Positions 24,546 to 31,520 of a stretch of DNA of 31,561 nucleotides are shown in pieces. How positions within the stretch are numbered: position 1 is the first letter of the stretch; each line of letters opens with the position of its first letter. Under the pieces are notes generated by a model. The model was not told where the DNA came from. It was given only the letters and a program-made list of their open reading frames with translations, and did not search any database. This DNA is from an uncultured Peptococcaceae bacterium (GTDB lineage: Bacteria; Bacillota; Peptococcia; Peptococcales; Peptococcaceae): positions 1 to 31,561 of the forward strand of contig CAKQDL010000018.1 of assembly GCA_934229395.1 (NCBI GenBank), written 5' to 3'. The position numbers and the translations under genes were made by a program.

Positions 24546-26033
24546 TTATGATTGTTGCACTTGACGAAGTGCTTCTTCCAATAATTTTTGTAATCGTTCT
24601 AATCCCACTTGCCTGGCTGTATCCTTCGCCTGAACCGTTGAAATGGTCGGCATGCCCATGCCCAAGTCTTCAATATGACGAATGCCATAGCCGACTTTTC
24701 GTTTGTAAATAAGGTTCATCGGCGAGACGTTATCGCTCGTGATACCCTGACCCACGGTACCGCTACCCAAGGTCATTGCAGGGAACAGGTTTGTCGTCAT
24801 CCCCATGCTACCGTAAACAGCAGATGTATTAACCAAAATGCGTCCCACCGGTTTTTTTAAAGCAAACTGTTCAATGACCGATTCATCCTTTGAATGAATC
24901 ACCAAGGTATGGCCACTACGCTCTGTAATCAGTAGTTCTAGGCATTTCTCGCAGGCGTTCATCCAATCATCTTCAACGAAATAACTCAAAACGGGACATA
25001 ATTTTTCCTTTGAATAAGGGTTGTTTTGCGATACATATTGTTGCTTAGAAATCAAAACCTTTGTGGTTGGTGGCACATCGATTTTTGCCCATTTGGCCAA
25101 AAAAACAGCCGACTTACCTATGGCCTCTGCGTTTGCGCTACCATCCTTTAAATAGAAAATCTTACCCAAACGTTCGGACTCTTCTTCGCTCATGAAGTAA
25201 CCGCCATGTCGCTCTAGCGCAGCACGTACCTCGGCTTCGATGCAGCCATCTACGACCACCGACTGCTCTGCTGCCGATACCACGCCGTAGTCAAAGGTCT
25301 TGCTCGCAATCAAATCCATCACAGCTTGTTCAATATCAGCTGTGCGTTCAATAAACGCCGGACCATTGCCTGCACCACCATAAATCACAGACTTTCCTGC
25401 CGCTTGTGCCAACGGAAGCATGGCTGGCACACCCGTTAGCAAAATCATGGCCACCGATGTGTGATTCATCAATTCTTGGGTACCAGCTTTTGTAATCGTG
25501 TGCAAATAGCTGATTGCCCCATCAGGAAGCCCAGCCATCTTTGCCTGCGTAATTATCAAATCTAAAACATATGCCGTCGTTTTTTGTGCGCGCGGATGCG
25601 GAGAAAACACAATAGCATTACCACTTTTAATGGCAATCAACGCCTTATATACTGTGGTAGAAACCGGATTTGTTGCCGGTGGAAGGGCAACCAAGACACC
25701 CAATGGCACACCGACATCCATCATTTTTTTCTCTTCGTCACGCTCAATCACACCTACGCAACGCATGCCTTCCAAGTGTTTAGGAAGATATTCACTCACA
25801 AAGCGATTTTTAATAAGCTTATCCTGCCAATTGCCGTAATCAGTTTCATCAACCGACTGCATTGCCAAATTTTTTGCGTGCATCGAAACGATGTTTGCCA
25901 TGCTGTCGACAATTTTATCCAGCTGTTCTTGGCTAAATCCAGCCAAATGCCGTTGCGCTTCAGCTGCATTTTCAGCCAAAATTCTTGCTTCCTGCACCGA
26001 GAGTAAATCATTATCAATAAGCATTGTATGCAT
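24546..26033 (-). CDS. Aldehyde dehydrogenase paralogue lacking the catalytic cysteine
   Basis: This 495-residue protein is collinear with the active acylating aldehyde dehydrogenase at 13176-14810. The catalytic position is Ser253 (codon TCG) in KTFDYGVVSAAEQSVVV, where the active copy has ICASEQ. The dinucleotide-binding loop is also changed, from TGGPGM to TGVPAM. The fold appears intact and there is no frameshift, so it is a maintained gene and not debris. It may be a structural partner of CutC or of the active dehydrogenase, or have a different reaction. The C-terminus (RLQKLLEEALRQVQQS) is an amphipathic helix that could serve for targeting. AGGAGG lies just before the ATG. It sits between the trimeric shell gene and cutC, where choline loci often carry a second dehydrogenase (from memory). 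Confidence 0.9.
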   Translation of the reverse strand: MHTMLIDNDLLSVQEARILAENAAEAQRHLAGFSQEQLDKIVDSMANIVSMHAKNLAMQSVDETDYGNWQDKLIKNRFVSEYLPKHLEGMRCVGVIERDEEKKMMDVGVPLGVLVALPPATNPVSTTVYKALIAIKSGNAIVFSPHPRAQKTTAYVLDLIITQAKMAGLPDGAISYLHTITKAGTQELMNHTSVAMILLTGVPAMLPLAQAAGKSVIYGGAGNGPAFIERTADIEQAVMDLIASKTFDYGVVSAAEQSVVVDGCIEAEVRAALERHGGYFMSEEESERLGKIFYLKDGSANAEAIGKSAVFLAKWAKIDVPPTTKVLISKQQYVSQNNPYSKEKLCPVLSYFVEDDWMNACEKCLELLITERSGHTLVIHSKDESVIEQFALKKPVGRILVNTSAVYGSMGMTTNLFPAMTLGSGTVGQGITSDNVSPMNLIYKRKVGYGIRHIEDLGMGMPTISTVQAKDTARQVGLERLQKLLEEALRQVQQS

Positions 26034-26063
26034 ATCACCCCTCCTTTCATTTTTCTATATTTA

Positions 26064-26690
26064 TTAATAAGGCAATAGCTTTTCTAGCTCATATTGATTG
26101 GTAATCTGCTTAATGCCTACATGTGGACTTGCAATAACGACAGAGCTATATGGTTGATTATTCGCAGCTTCTACAGCCTTTACACCAGCTTCCACAGCTG
26201 TTTTACATGCGCCCACATCGCCTTCGACAATAGCAGAAATATAACCAGATGCCGTATTTTCAAAACCAACGAGCTCTACATCCGCAGCCTTGCACATCGC
26301 ATCAGCCGCTTTGATGCAGTAAATAATACCAAAGGTTTCTACCAGCCCAAGAGCATTGGATGAATAATGCTGATTTTCATCCATTTCGTATTGCACATCA
26401 ACGTCGTAAATAGATACCACATCACCAATCGGACGAATGGGGCGTGGTATAACCTCCGAGGCTGTGACCTTTCCAATTGCCGATGCAGCTTCAACGCCAG
26501 CCTTTATAGCAGCTTCTACAGCAGCAACGTCCCCCTTGATAAACAGCGTCACCAACGTTGAACCAACGTTTTCATAAGAAATCAACGTCACGTCCGCAGC
26601 CTTTAGCATTTTATCGCAAGCTTCAATCGCCGGAACCATCCCAACAGTTTCAAGCATCCCCAAAGCTTGTTCCGCATAATATCGTGCCAA
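26064..26690 (-). CDS. BMC-T shell protein with two tandem BMC domains, first gene of the operon
   Basis: This 208-residue protein contains two BMC domains: AEQALGMLETVGMVPAIEAC to about residue 85, and SNALGLVETFGIIYCIKAAD from about residue 112. It should form a trimer that mimics a hexamer. The two pore loops read YENVGSTLV and FENTASGYI. I place the start at the TTG at 26690, because AGGAGG (26704-26699) lies 8 nt upstream and the transcript should begin near 26720. An open frame continues 39 codons further but runs through the promoter. It is the first gene of the operon, 30 bp before the Ser-type dehydrogenase paralogue. Confidence 0.9.
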   Translation of the reverse strand: MARYYAEQALGMLETVGMVPAIEACDKMLKAADVTLISYENVGSTLVTLFIKGDVAAVEAAIKAGVEAASAIGKVTASEVIPRPIRPIGDVVSIYDVDVQYEMDENQHYSSNALGLVETFGIIYCIKAADAMCKAADVELVGFENTASGYISAIVEGDVGACKTAVEAGVKAVEAANNQPYSSVVIASPHVGIKQITNQYELEKLLPY

Positions 26691-26698
26691 TTCACGAG

Positions 26699-26704
26699 CC
26701 TCCT
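26699..26704 (-). promoter_or_regulatory. Ribosome binding site deciding a TTG start
   Basis: AGGAGG on the minus strand, 8 nt upstream of TTG at 26690-26688. No ATG or GTG in frame is near, and upstream in-frame ATGs lie outside the predicted transcript. Confidence 0.8.
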
Positions 26705-26726
26705 TTATTCGTACTTTTATGTGTCT

Positions 26727-26758
26727 ATTATAATGTGTCCCCCTAAGTGGAAGGTCAA
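26727..26758 (-). promoter_or_regulatory. BMC operon promoter with MerR-type long spacer
   Basis: On the minus strand TTGACC (26758-26753) and TATAAT (26732-26727) are separated by 20 bp instead of 17. Promoters activated by MerR-family proteins have 19-20 bp spacers with an operator between the boxes. The spacer holds a partial dyad, TTCCACTTAGGGGGA (CC-CT-T-AG-GG core), like known MerR-family sites. A MerR-family gene lies about 260 bp upstream. The link is inferred, but the three features agree. Confidence 0.75.
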
Positions 26759-26933
26759 ATCGAAATATACCTATTTTGACGTATTTATGGCGTATTTTTT
26801 TCATCAATATGCTTGTAAAATAAATATCATCGAGAATGTTTTTCTGTAATTAATACCTTACGCCGCTTTAAATATCCTCTTTGCGTAATTATATTCCAAA
26901 TTATTGTCTAATTATGATCTCATGTACATCTCA

Positions 26934-26965
26934 ATCAAACCTTACCCTTTAGGGCAAGGTTTGAT
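26934..26965. repeat. Long inverted repeat between merR and the BMC operon
   Basis: ATCAAACCTT at 26934-26943 and AAGGTTTGAT at 26956-26965 pair perfectly over 10 bp. Inside are three more pairs (CCC/GGG) after one mismatch and a TTTA loop. No T-tract follows on either strand. Apart from this, the terminator and the promoter, the stretch 26759-27015 is AT-rich with no gene I can support. Confidence 0.7.
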
Positions 26966-26970
26966 GCCTC

Positions 26971-27001
26971 AAAAAAAATAGCGAGGTGTCAAACACCCCG
27001 C
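26971..27001 (-). terminator. Terminator after the MerR-family gene
   Basis: On the minus strand GCGGGGTGT and ACACCTCGC form a stem with one mismatch and a TTG loop, followed shortly by T8. It begins about 15 bp after the merR stop and separates that operon from the BMC operon. Confidence 0.88.
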
Positions 27002-27015
27002 TTCCGTTCATCTAT

Positions 27016-27864
27016 CTATAGTATTTCCACGAGAATCTCCGTTACAAAATCTTCTCTTCTTTTGGTTGTCCAATAGTCTGCCACATAGCGCTCAATCGAC
27101 GCCTCACCACAGCGATAGCCATATTGCTCGGCCCACTCGTGAATGCGCTGATAAGTCTTTGGAATATGCTCATGATCTCCAATATGATACGCCGATAACA
27201 TCATCTTGCCACCGAAAGTGCGTGTTTTTGCAGCATCAACATAATTTGCTCCACGCTGAAAAATAACCGCCTCCGTTTGCTTATGACCTATTTTTTCTTG
27301 ATAATGCGGAAAATACAAGCACACTGCACCTGTTATTTCGTGTCCAATCTCCTCCAAATAATTTGTCCAATCAATATTGATTACCGATTCCATATAATTA
27401 TCAGAAAAGGGTTGCCTCATATAGCAAGCCGTCATGGCATCAATATATTTCACAGACACCTGCGTCACATTGTTTTCCAAAACAGCTTTCGCCTCGCGAA
27501 TCAAATTGTACCAATCATTAACAGAGGTATAGGCAATTGCAATGGCCTCGCGTTGACTTTTTAATTCATCAATTTTGTCGCGAAGGCGTTCCGCATGGAT
27601 ATCGAAGCGGTCATCGTCCAAAAGCATCTTCATCTCTTCTAGTTTGAAGCCCATTTGTTTGTAGTACTTGATAACAGGCACAAATAAAACCGTATCCTTA
27701 CTATAATAACGATAGTTATTTTCCTCTGAGATATAATCAGGGGAAATAACATTAATTTTATCATAAAAACGCAACGTTTTTTTCGACACATTACAAAGCT
27801 TACTCACTTCGCCAATAGAATACAGTCTGTCAATAATTTGCGCATCAGTTTTTTTTTGTGACAT
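27016..27864 (-). CDS. MerR/BmrR-type transcription activator, likely regulator of the BMC operon
   Basis: This 282-residue protein has a MerR winged-helix domain (LYSIGEVSKLCNVSKKTLRF, then NNYRYYSKD), a dimerisation helix (residues about 75-120), and a GyrI/BmrR-like effector domain (HEWAEQYGYRCGEASIERYV, ending DFVTEILVEIL). BmrR-type domains often bind lipophilic or quaternary cations; choline and trimethylamine are chemically suited ligands, but this is inference. The ATG at 27864 has AAAGGGGGA upstream; a GTG eight codons earlier overlaps the previous stop. It is the last gene of its operon and lies directly upstream of the BMC promoter with a 20-bp spacer. Confidence 0.88.
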   Translation of the reverse strand: MSQKKTDAQIIDRLYSIGEVSKLCNVSKKTLRFYDKINVISPDYISEENNYRYYSKDTVLFVPVIKYYKQMGFKLEEMKMLLDDDRFDIHAERLRDKIDELKSQREAIAIAYTSVNDWYNLIREAKAVLENNVTQVSVKYIDAMTACYMRQPFSDNYMESVINIDWTNYLEEIGHEITGAVCLYFPHYQEKIGHKQTEAVIFQRGANYVDAAKTRTFGGKMMLSAYHIGDHEHIPKTYQRIHEWAEQYGYRCGEASIERYVADYWTTKRREDFVTEILVEIL

Positions 27865-27884
27865 AATTACATCCCCCTTTCTTA

Positions 27885-28529
27885 TCACGCACTGGCCATC
27901 CTTGCATTCGCCTGCTCCAAAGTACTATAACCATAAAACGAAATCATCGACTCATAAATCTGCACCGCAAGTCCGCCTTCGACAGTTTCTTCCAAGCCAC
28001 TTAGATAAGTTTCATACATCATCAAGGTACGCAAGGAATATGTCTTTAGCTCACCTTTGGCGTAATGATACACAGACACGTCGCCAAAACTACTGTCTGT
28101 CAACGGACGGCTTTTTGCTGCTAAGTTAGGATATTTTTGTGCAAAACGTCCATCATCCGCAATCATCCACTCAACAATGCCTTCAACAAGCAACTCTTTT
28201 TTGTGGGATATCATCGGCAGTCTCGGCTTAATGTCTGATTCGTAGATATCCGGTGCTGTATAGGCCATCATATAGGCATATTTTTCAGTCAAGAGATTAC
28301 GCCCTTGAACCACTGCTTCCTGCAAATCCTGTCTGTAGCTGCTCAACATCGACATCGACCAAGCGCGAAATTGGCTATAACGCATCACATAGAAAGTCCA
28401 CGCATCATCTTGACAAGAAGCACGCCCGTTTAGATTCTGCACCTTATCAAACATCAGCCACTCCAGCTCAATCATTTCGTTAATCAACTTGTCCTTATCA
28501 TCATTTTGACGCTTTACCCTTTCAAACAT
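27885..28529 (-). CDS. DUF4125-type protein, function unknown
   Basis: This soluble protein of about 214 residues resembles the uncharacterised DUF4125 family as I remember it. Visible conserved-looking segments are LINEMIELEWLMFDKVQNLN, GRASCQDDAWTFYVMRYSQF and ETYLSGLEETVEGG. It is mostly helical and rich in aromatic residues, with no signal peptide or membrane segment. I see no catalytic motif. It is tightly packed with its neighbours: the upstream DUF4037-type gene ends at 28535, and the stop touches the start region of merR. Three starts are possible (28538 GTG, 28535 ATG, 28529 ATG); I chose 28529 for its AGGTG 6 nt upstream. The four-gene context suggests one pathway. Confidence 0.7.
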   Translation of the reverse strand: MFERVKRQNDDKDKLINEMIELEWLMFDKVQNLNGRASCQDDAWTFYVMRYSQFRAWSMSMLSSYRQDLQEAVVQGRNLLTEKYAYMMAYTAPDIYESDIKPRLPMISHKKELLVEGIVEWMIADDGRFAQKYPNLAAKSRPLTDSSFGDVSVYHYAKGELKTYSLRTLMMYETYLSGLEETVEGGLAVQIYESMISFYGYSTLEQANARMASA

Positions 28530-28534
28530 TGTCA

Positions 28535-29470
28535 TCACCTATCCACCATAATATGTAAATGCCTTAGTCGCTCATCCTTGATACCCTGCATGAGCTCCTC
28601 GGCCTGATATTGCATAAAAGCCTGGGACGTTCTTGTAAAGCCTTTGCGATTGAATTCAGCAATCATTTCTGTGCAAATATTTTCAATCAGCTCCGCCTTA
28701 TACACAGCCTTATCCGCATGCGCATCCAAGGTGACCAATGCCAATAGCATTTGGTTCACCCTCTTTAAATCCGAAAGAGTCTCAGCCCCTCTATAAAGCC
28801 ATTTATAATATGGTGCATACCTGCCATTCACAAGGTATAAGGCAGAATAAGCCGCCTTGACAAATTCACAGCAAGCCAAATGCGCCGCCATATAATCCCC
28901 TCTTTTCATCGAGCGCATATAATTATATTGACCAGCTTGTGCCATCACAGCACATCTCGCTGCCAGTTTTTTTCTCATCACATCTTCCGGATAAAACCCC
29001 AACAAATGCTGACGCCACGCCGAAAAAATACCATGTTCATCCATAAACACTTCACCATTAGTCGCAGTTGCCAAAAAGGATTCCGGAATACGAAACCATT
29101 CCAAATTATCTTTAGGCGGATGGCTTAGACCAGTAAACTTTTGATAAAAGCCCTCCAGAGGCAAAACGCCAACGCGGCCGCCACTGTAGGCAGTAGACAC
29201 GCGCTCCAAGCCCATATATTCTTTTGGCAGTTGGTCATAATGCCCTTGACATACAGAACCAACCTCTCTATACAACGTCTCCGGTATCCACAAGCAAAAG
29301 CCCGGTCCAAAGTCATGATCGCGTGAAAATTCATCATCAAAACCAAAGCACTCAGAGCCCTCACCAACAAGACCAGCAGCTATTGCCATGCGATATGATG
29401 CAAGAGGACCCTCAATAAGAGGCCGACCGTAAGCTTCAAAATATGCTTTACAAATTGCCATACCCTTCAT
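28535..29470 (-). CDS. DUF4037-type protein with nucleotidyltransferase-like motif
   Basis: This 311-residue protein resembles the DUF4037 family. Near the N-terminus GEGSECFGFDDEFSRDHDFG (residues 36-55) has the G-S start and spaced acidic residues of nucleotidyltransferase-fold proteins (Gly38-Ser39, Asp45, Asp46, Asp51, Asp53). The C-terminal half is helical (CCEFVKAAYSALYLVNGRYA, then YKWLYRGAETLSDLKRVNQM), similar to the helical domain of aminoglycoside nucleotidyltransferases and related proteins. The substrate is unknown. It overlaps the end of the TPR gene by 23 bp, with GAGGAG about 10 nt before the ATG. It could modify a small molecule, RNA or protein; sequence alone does not decide. 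Confidence 0.72.
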   Translation of the reverse strand: MKGMAICKAYFEAYGRPLIEGPLASYRMAIAAGLVGEGSECFGFDDEFSRDHDFGPGFCLWIPETLYREVGSVCQGHYDQLPKEYMGLERVSTAYSGGRVGVLPLEGFYQKFTGLSHPPKDNLEWFRIPESFLATATNGEVFMDEHGIFSAWRQHLLGFYPEDVMRKKLAARCAVMAQAGQYNYMRSMKRGDYMAAHLACCEFVKAAYSALYLVNGRYAPYYKWLYRGAETLSDLKRVNQMLLALVTLDAHADKAVYKAELIENICTEMIAEFNRKGFTRTSQAFMQYQAEELMQGIKDERLRHLHIMVDR

Positions 29471-30275
29471 CTTTGACTCTCTCCTCTATTTGATCTATAT
29501 TGCGTAGAACACGCTCATATAGCGCCGTTTTTCCAAAATCTCGCTCAATAAGCGCAAGGGCCTTGCGATAATACATTTTCGCTTGATGATAAGCCCCCTT
29601 CAAATAATACACCTCACCAAGGCCAGCATAAGCCGTAGAAAAATGTACATCCCGACCACCATCATCTTCATAAATGCGACAAGCAGACAAAAAACTTTCC
29701 TCAGCCAACGTAAGCTTACCCTGCTTTACCTGCAACGCACCCAAATTAATATATGTTGTAGCAAGCTCAGATCGGCAAGCCTCCACACCACCAATGATTT
29801 TCAACGCATTTTCGAGCGCTTTTTCAGCCGACTCATACAAGCCCATCGCTCTGTAAGCCATGCTAATATTGTTGCACAACGCCGCCATGCGATAATCACC
29901 ATCCATGTGACGACGCTCCAAAATTGCCTTCGCCTCAAGAAAATACTTCAAAGCCTCCTCGTATGAATCGTCATATATGTATACATCACCAGCATTGATG
30001 AGTGTTGTCGCATAATGCTCCGAATCCTTTAGCCCCATATTGGTCAATTTAAAAAGGGCCTCTTGATATAAGCTCTTAGCCTCCTCCAAAGCACCGATAA
30101 CGCGATAATAGCCGCCTAACTCGTTTGCAATTGCAATAACGCCTTCATCATCACCCACCGCACGAGCTCGGTTCAATCCATTTTCCAAATAAGTTTGAAC
30201 AGCGCGTTTATCGTTTTTTTGAAAAAGAGCATCAAGCACCGAAAAAAATTGGTTTAAATCCATTCTTATTTCCAT
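29448..30275 (-). CDS. TPR-repeat protein, first gene of the DUF4037/DUF4125/merR operon
   Basis: This is a 275-residue soluble protein made almost wholly of tetratricopeptide repeats: AIANELGGYYRVIGALEEAK, YATTLINAGDVYIYDDSYEE, ALCNNISMAYRAMGLYESAE, TYINLGALQVKQGKLTLAEE and AYAGLGEVYYLKGAYHQAKM. It has no enzymatic domain. AAAGGAG lies 7 nt before the ATG. It probably acts as an adaptor for the nucleotidyltransferase-like protein encoded next. Kinesin-light-chain-like or Rap/NprR-like sensor roles are possible, but I see no supporting domain. I could not find a convincing promoter in 30276-30374, which shows only AT-rich sequence. Confidence 0.85.
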   Translation of the reverse strand: MEIRMDLNQFFSVLDALFQKNDKRAVQTYLENGLNRARAVGDDEGVIAIANELGGYYRVIGALEEAKSLYQEALFKLTNMGLKDSEHYATTLINAGDVYIYDDSYEEALKYFLEAKAILERRHMDGDYRMAALCNNISMAYRAMGLYESAEKALENALKIIGGVEACRSELATTYINLGALQVKQGKLTLAEESFLSACRIYEDDGGRDVHFSTAYAGLGEVYYLKGAYHQAKMYYRKALALIERDFGKTALYERVLRNIDQIEERVKDEGYGNL

Positions 30276-30386
30276 CGTTATTCTCCTTTAATAAAAAGAG
30301 AGATTCTCATCGCTAGTTTACCATCAAAATAATCATACACCCATAATTATTTTTTGATATCCCGTCCTTAGCCCTTTTTTTGAACC

Positions 30387-31482
30387 GGCGAATTTACAAT
30401 CTAAGTGCAACATAAAAAATGACTCATAGAATTTCTGGTAAAATAAAGTCACTACACCAATCACCAGGAGGTTTTTCTATGAGCCAATATCATCATTTTA
30501 CTATGTTTGAACGAGAAAAAATATTCTTTTTTTTCGCTCAAAATAAATCAATTCGTTTCATTGCTAAGGAATTAGGTCGTTCTCCTTCTTCTGTTTCAAG
30601 AGAACTTAAACGCAATTCTATCAATAATGACTATAGCCCTTCTAAAGCAGAGAAAAAATATAAGAAACGACGAAAAAATGCCATCGTCCCAAGCTGCTTT
30701 CCAACCCGGTATTATTTGCTTTTGTATCCAAGAGGTTTCTCGAACAACAATGGTCACCTGAAGAAATTGCAGGTCGGTTGGTTTATGAACAATCTGATAT
30801 GAAAATTAGCTACAATACAATCTATCGTGCCATTTATTCTGGTATGTTTGATACACCACATGAACGTCGCAGTCATGGCCATCGTGGCGCAATTAGAAAG
30901 CTTCGTCATAAAGGAAAAACACGCCATACCAAAGGACAAGAGGAAAGACGGGGCAAAATTAAAATAAGCAATCCCATAGAAGAGCGACCTGAAGAAGCAA
31001 ACAACAAGAGCAGAATTGGTGATTGGGAAGCTGATTCTGTTATGGGTAAAACAGGTGGTGCATGTTTGGTTACATTAGTGGATCGACGAACACTCTATTT
31101 AAAGGTGGAAAAAATTGAAAACAAGGAGTCCGGGCAAGTGAGAGATGCAATGATACATTGCCTTACCGGAGAGCCCTGCTTTACGATTACACCGGATCGA
31201 GGGAAAGAATTCTCTAAACATGCTGAAGTTACAGCTGCTCTGAATGACACACCATTTTATTTTCCAAAACCGCACCAACCCTGGAAACGTGGTCGAAATG
31301 AAAATACTAACGGCTTATTACGTGAGTACTTTCCAAAAGGTTGCGATTTAAACAAGGTTAGTCATACTGAAATTCAACAAATTGTCGATAAGCTAAACAA
31401 GCGACCACGAAAGACTTTAGGTTACCGAACTCCATTCGAGTTGTATCATTCTGAGGTGTTGCACTTGACTTGACAATTCGCC
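30387..31482 (+). mobile_element. IS30-family insertion sequence, about 1.1 kb
   Basis: A two-frame IS30-type transposase is bounded by imperfect 26-bp inverted repeats. Left (30387-30412) and right (31457-31482, reversed) both start GGCGAATT and end AAGTGCAACA, with 21 of 26 positions matching. Each is flanked by CC, a possible 2-bp target duplication. Beyond that, T7G on the left (30375-30382) and CA7 on the right (31486-31493) also pair, so the repeats may extend to about 38 bp and the exact ends are uncertain. The element lies between the TPR operon and the terminator of an rRNA operon. Confidence 0.85.
30479..31473 (+). pseudogene. IS30-family transposase in two frames (frameshifted or programmed -1)
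   Basis: The first frame starts at the ATG at 30479 with AGGAGG upstream and carries the helix-turn-helix (SIRFIAKELGRSPSSVSREL). It continues to residue about 66 and then loses homology. The second frame resumes as KKCHRPKLLSNPVLFAFVSK and contains the DDE residues: IGDWEADSVMG, ITPDRGKEFS and NENTNGLLREYFPKG. The join is at A6 (30673-30678). In the first frame this reads A AAA AAT, so a -1 shift restores a full transposase of about 331 residues. It may be a one-base deletion in a pseudogene, or programmed frameshifting, which other IS families use but most IS30 members do not. Confidence 0.8.
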
Positions 31483-31486
31483 CCAC

Positions 31487-31516
31487 AAAAAAACGCCTCG
31501 ATGACTCGAGACGTTT
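31487..31516 (-). terminator. rRNA operon terminator
   Basis: On the minus strand AAACGTCTCGA and TCGAGGCGTTT form an 11-position stem with one mismatch and a GTCA loop, running into T7. It directly follows the 3' end of 5S rRNA. The T-tract lies 4 bp from the core right repeat of the IS30 element. Confidence 0.88.
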
Positions 31517-31520
31517 GTGA

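Noticed and set aside
26691..26807. A 39-codon N-terminal extension of the first shell protein
   Set aside because: It would be encoded across the promoter and upstream of the predicted transcription start; AGGAGG marks the TTG at 26690 instead.
26934..26965. Treating the strong hairpin as a terminator
   Set aside because: There is no T-tract on either strand, and the true merR terminator lies just before it.
30754..30939. Minus-strand open frame inside the IS30 element
   Set aside because: It is a shadow of the transposase, without a ribosome binding site.
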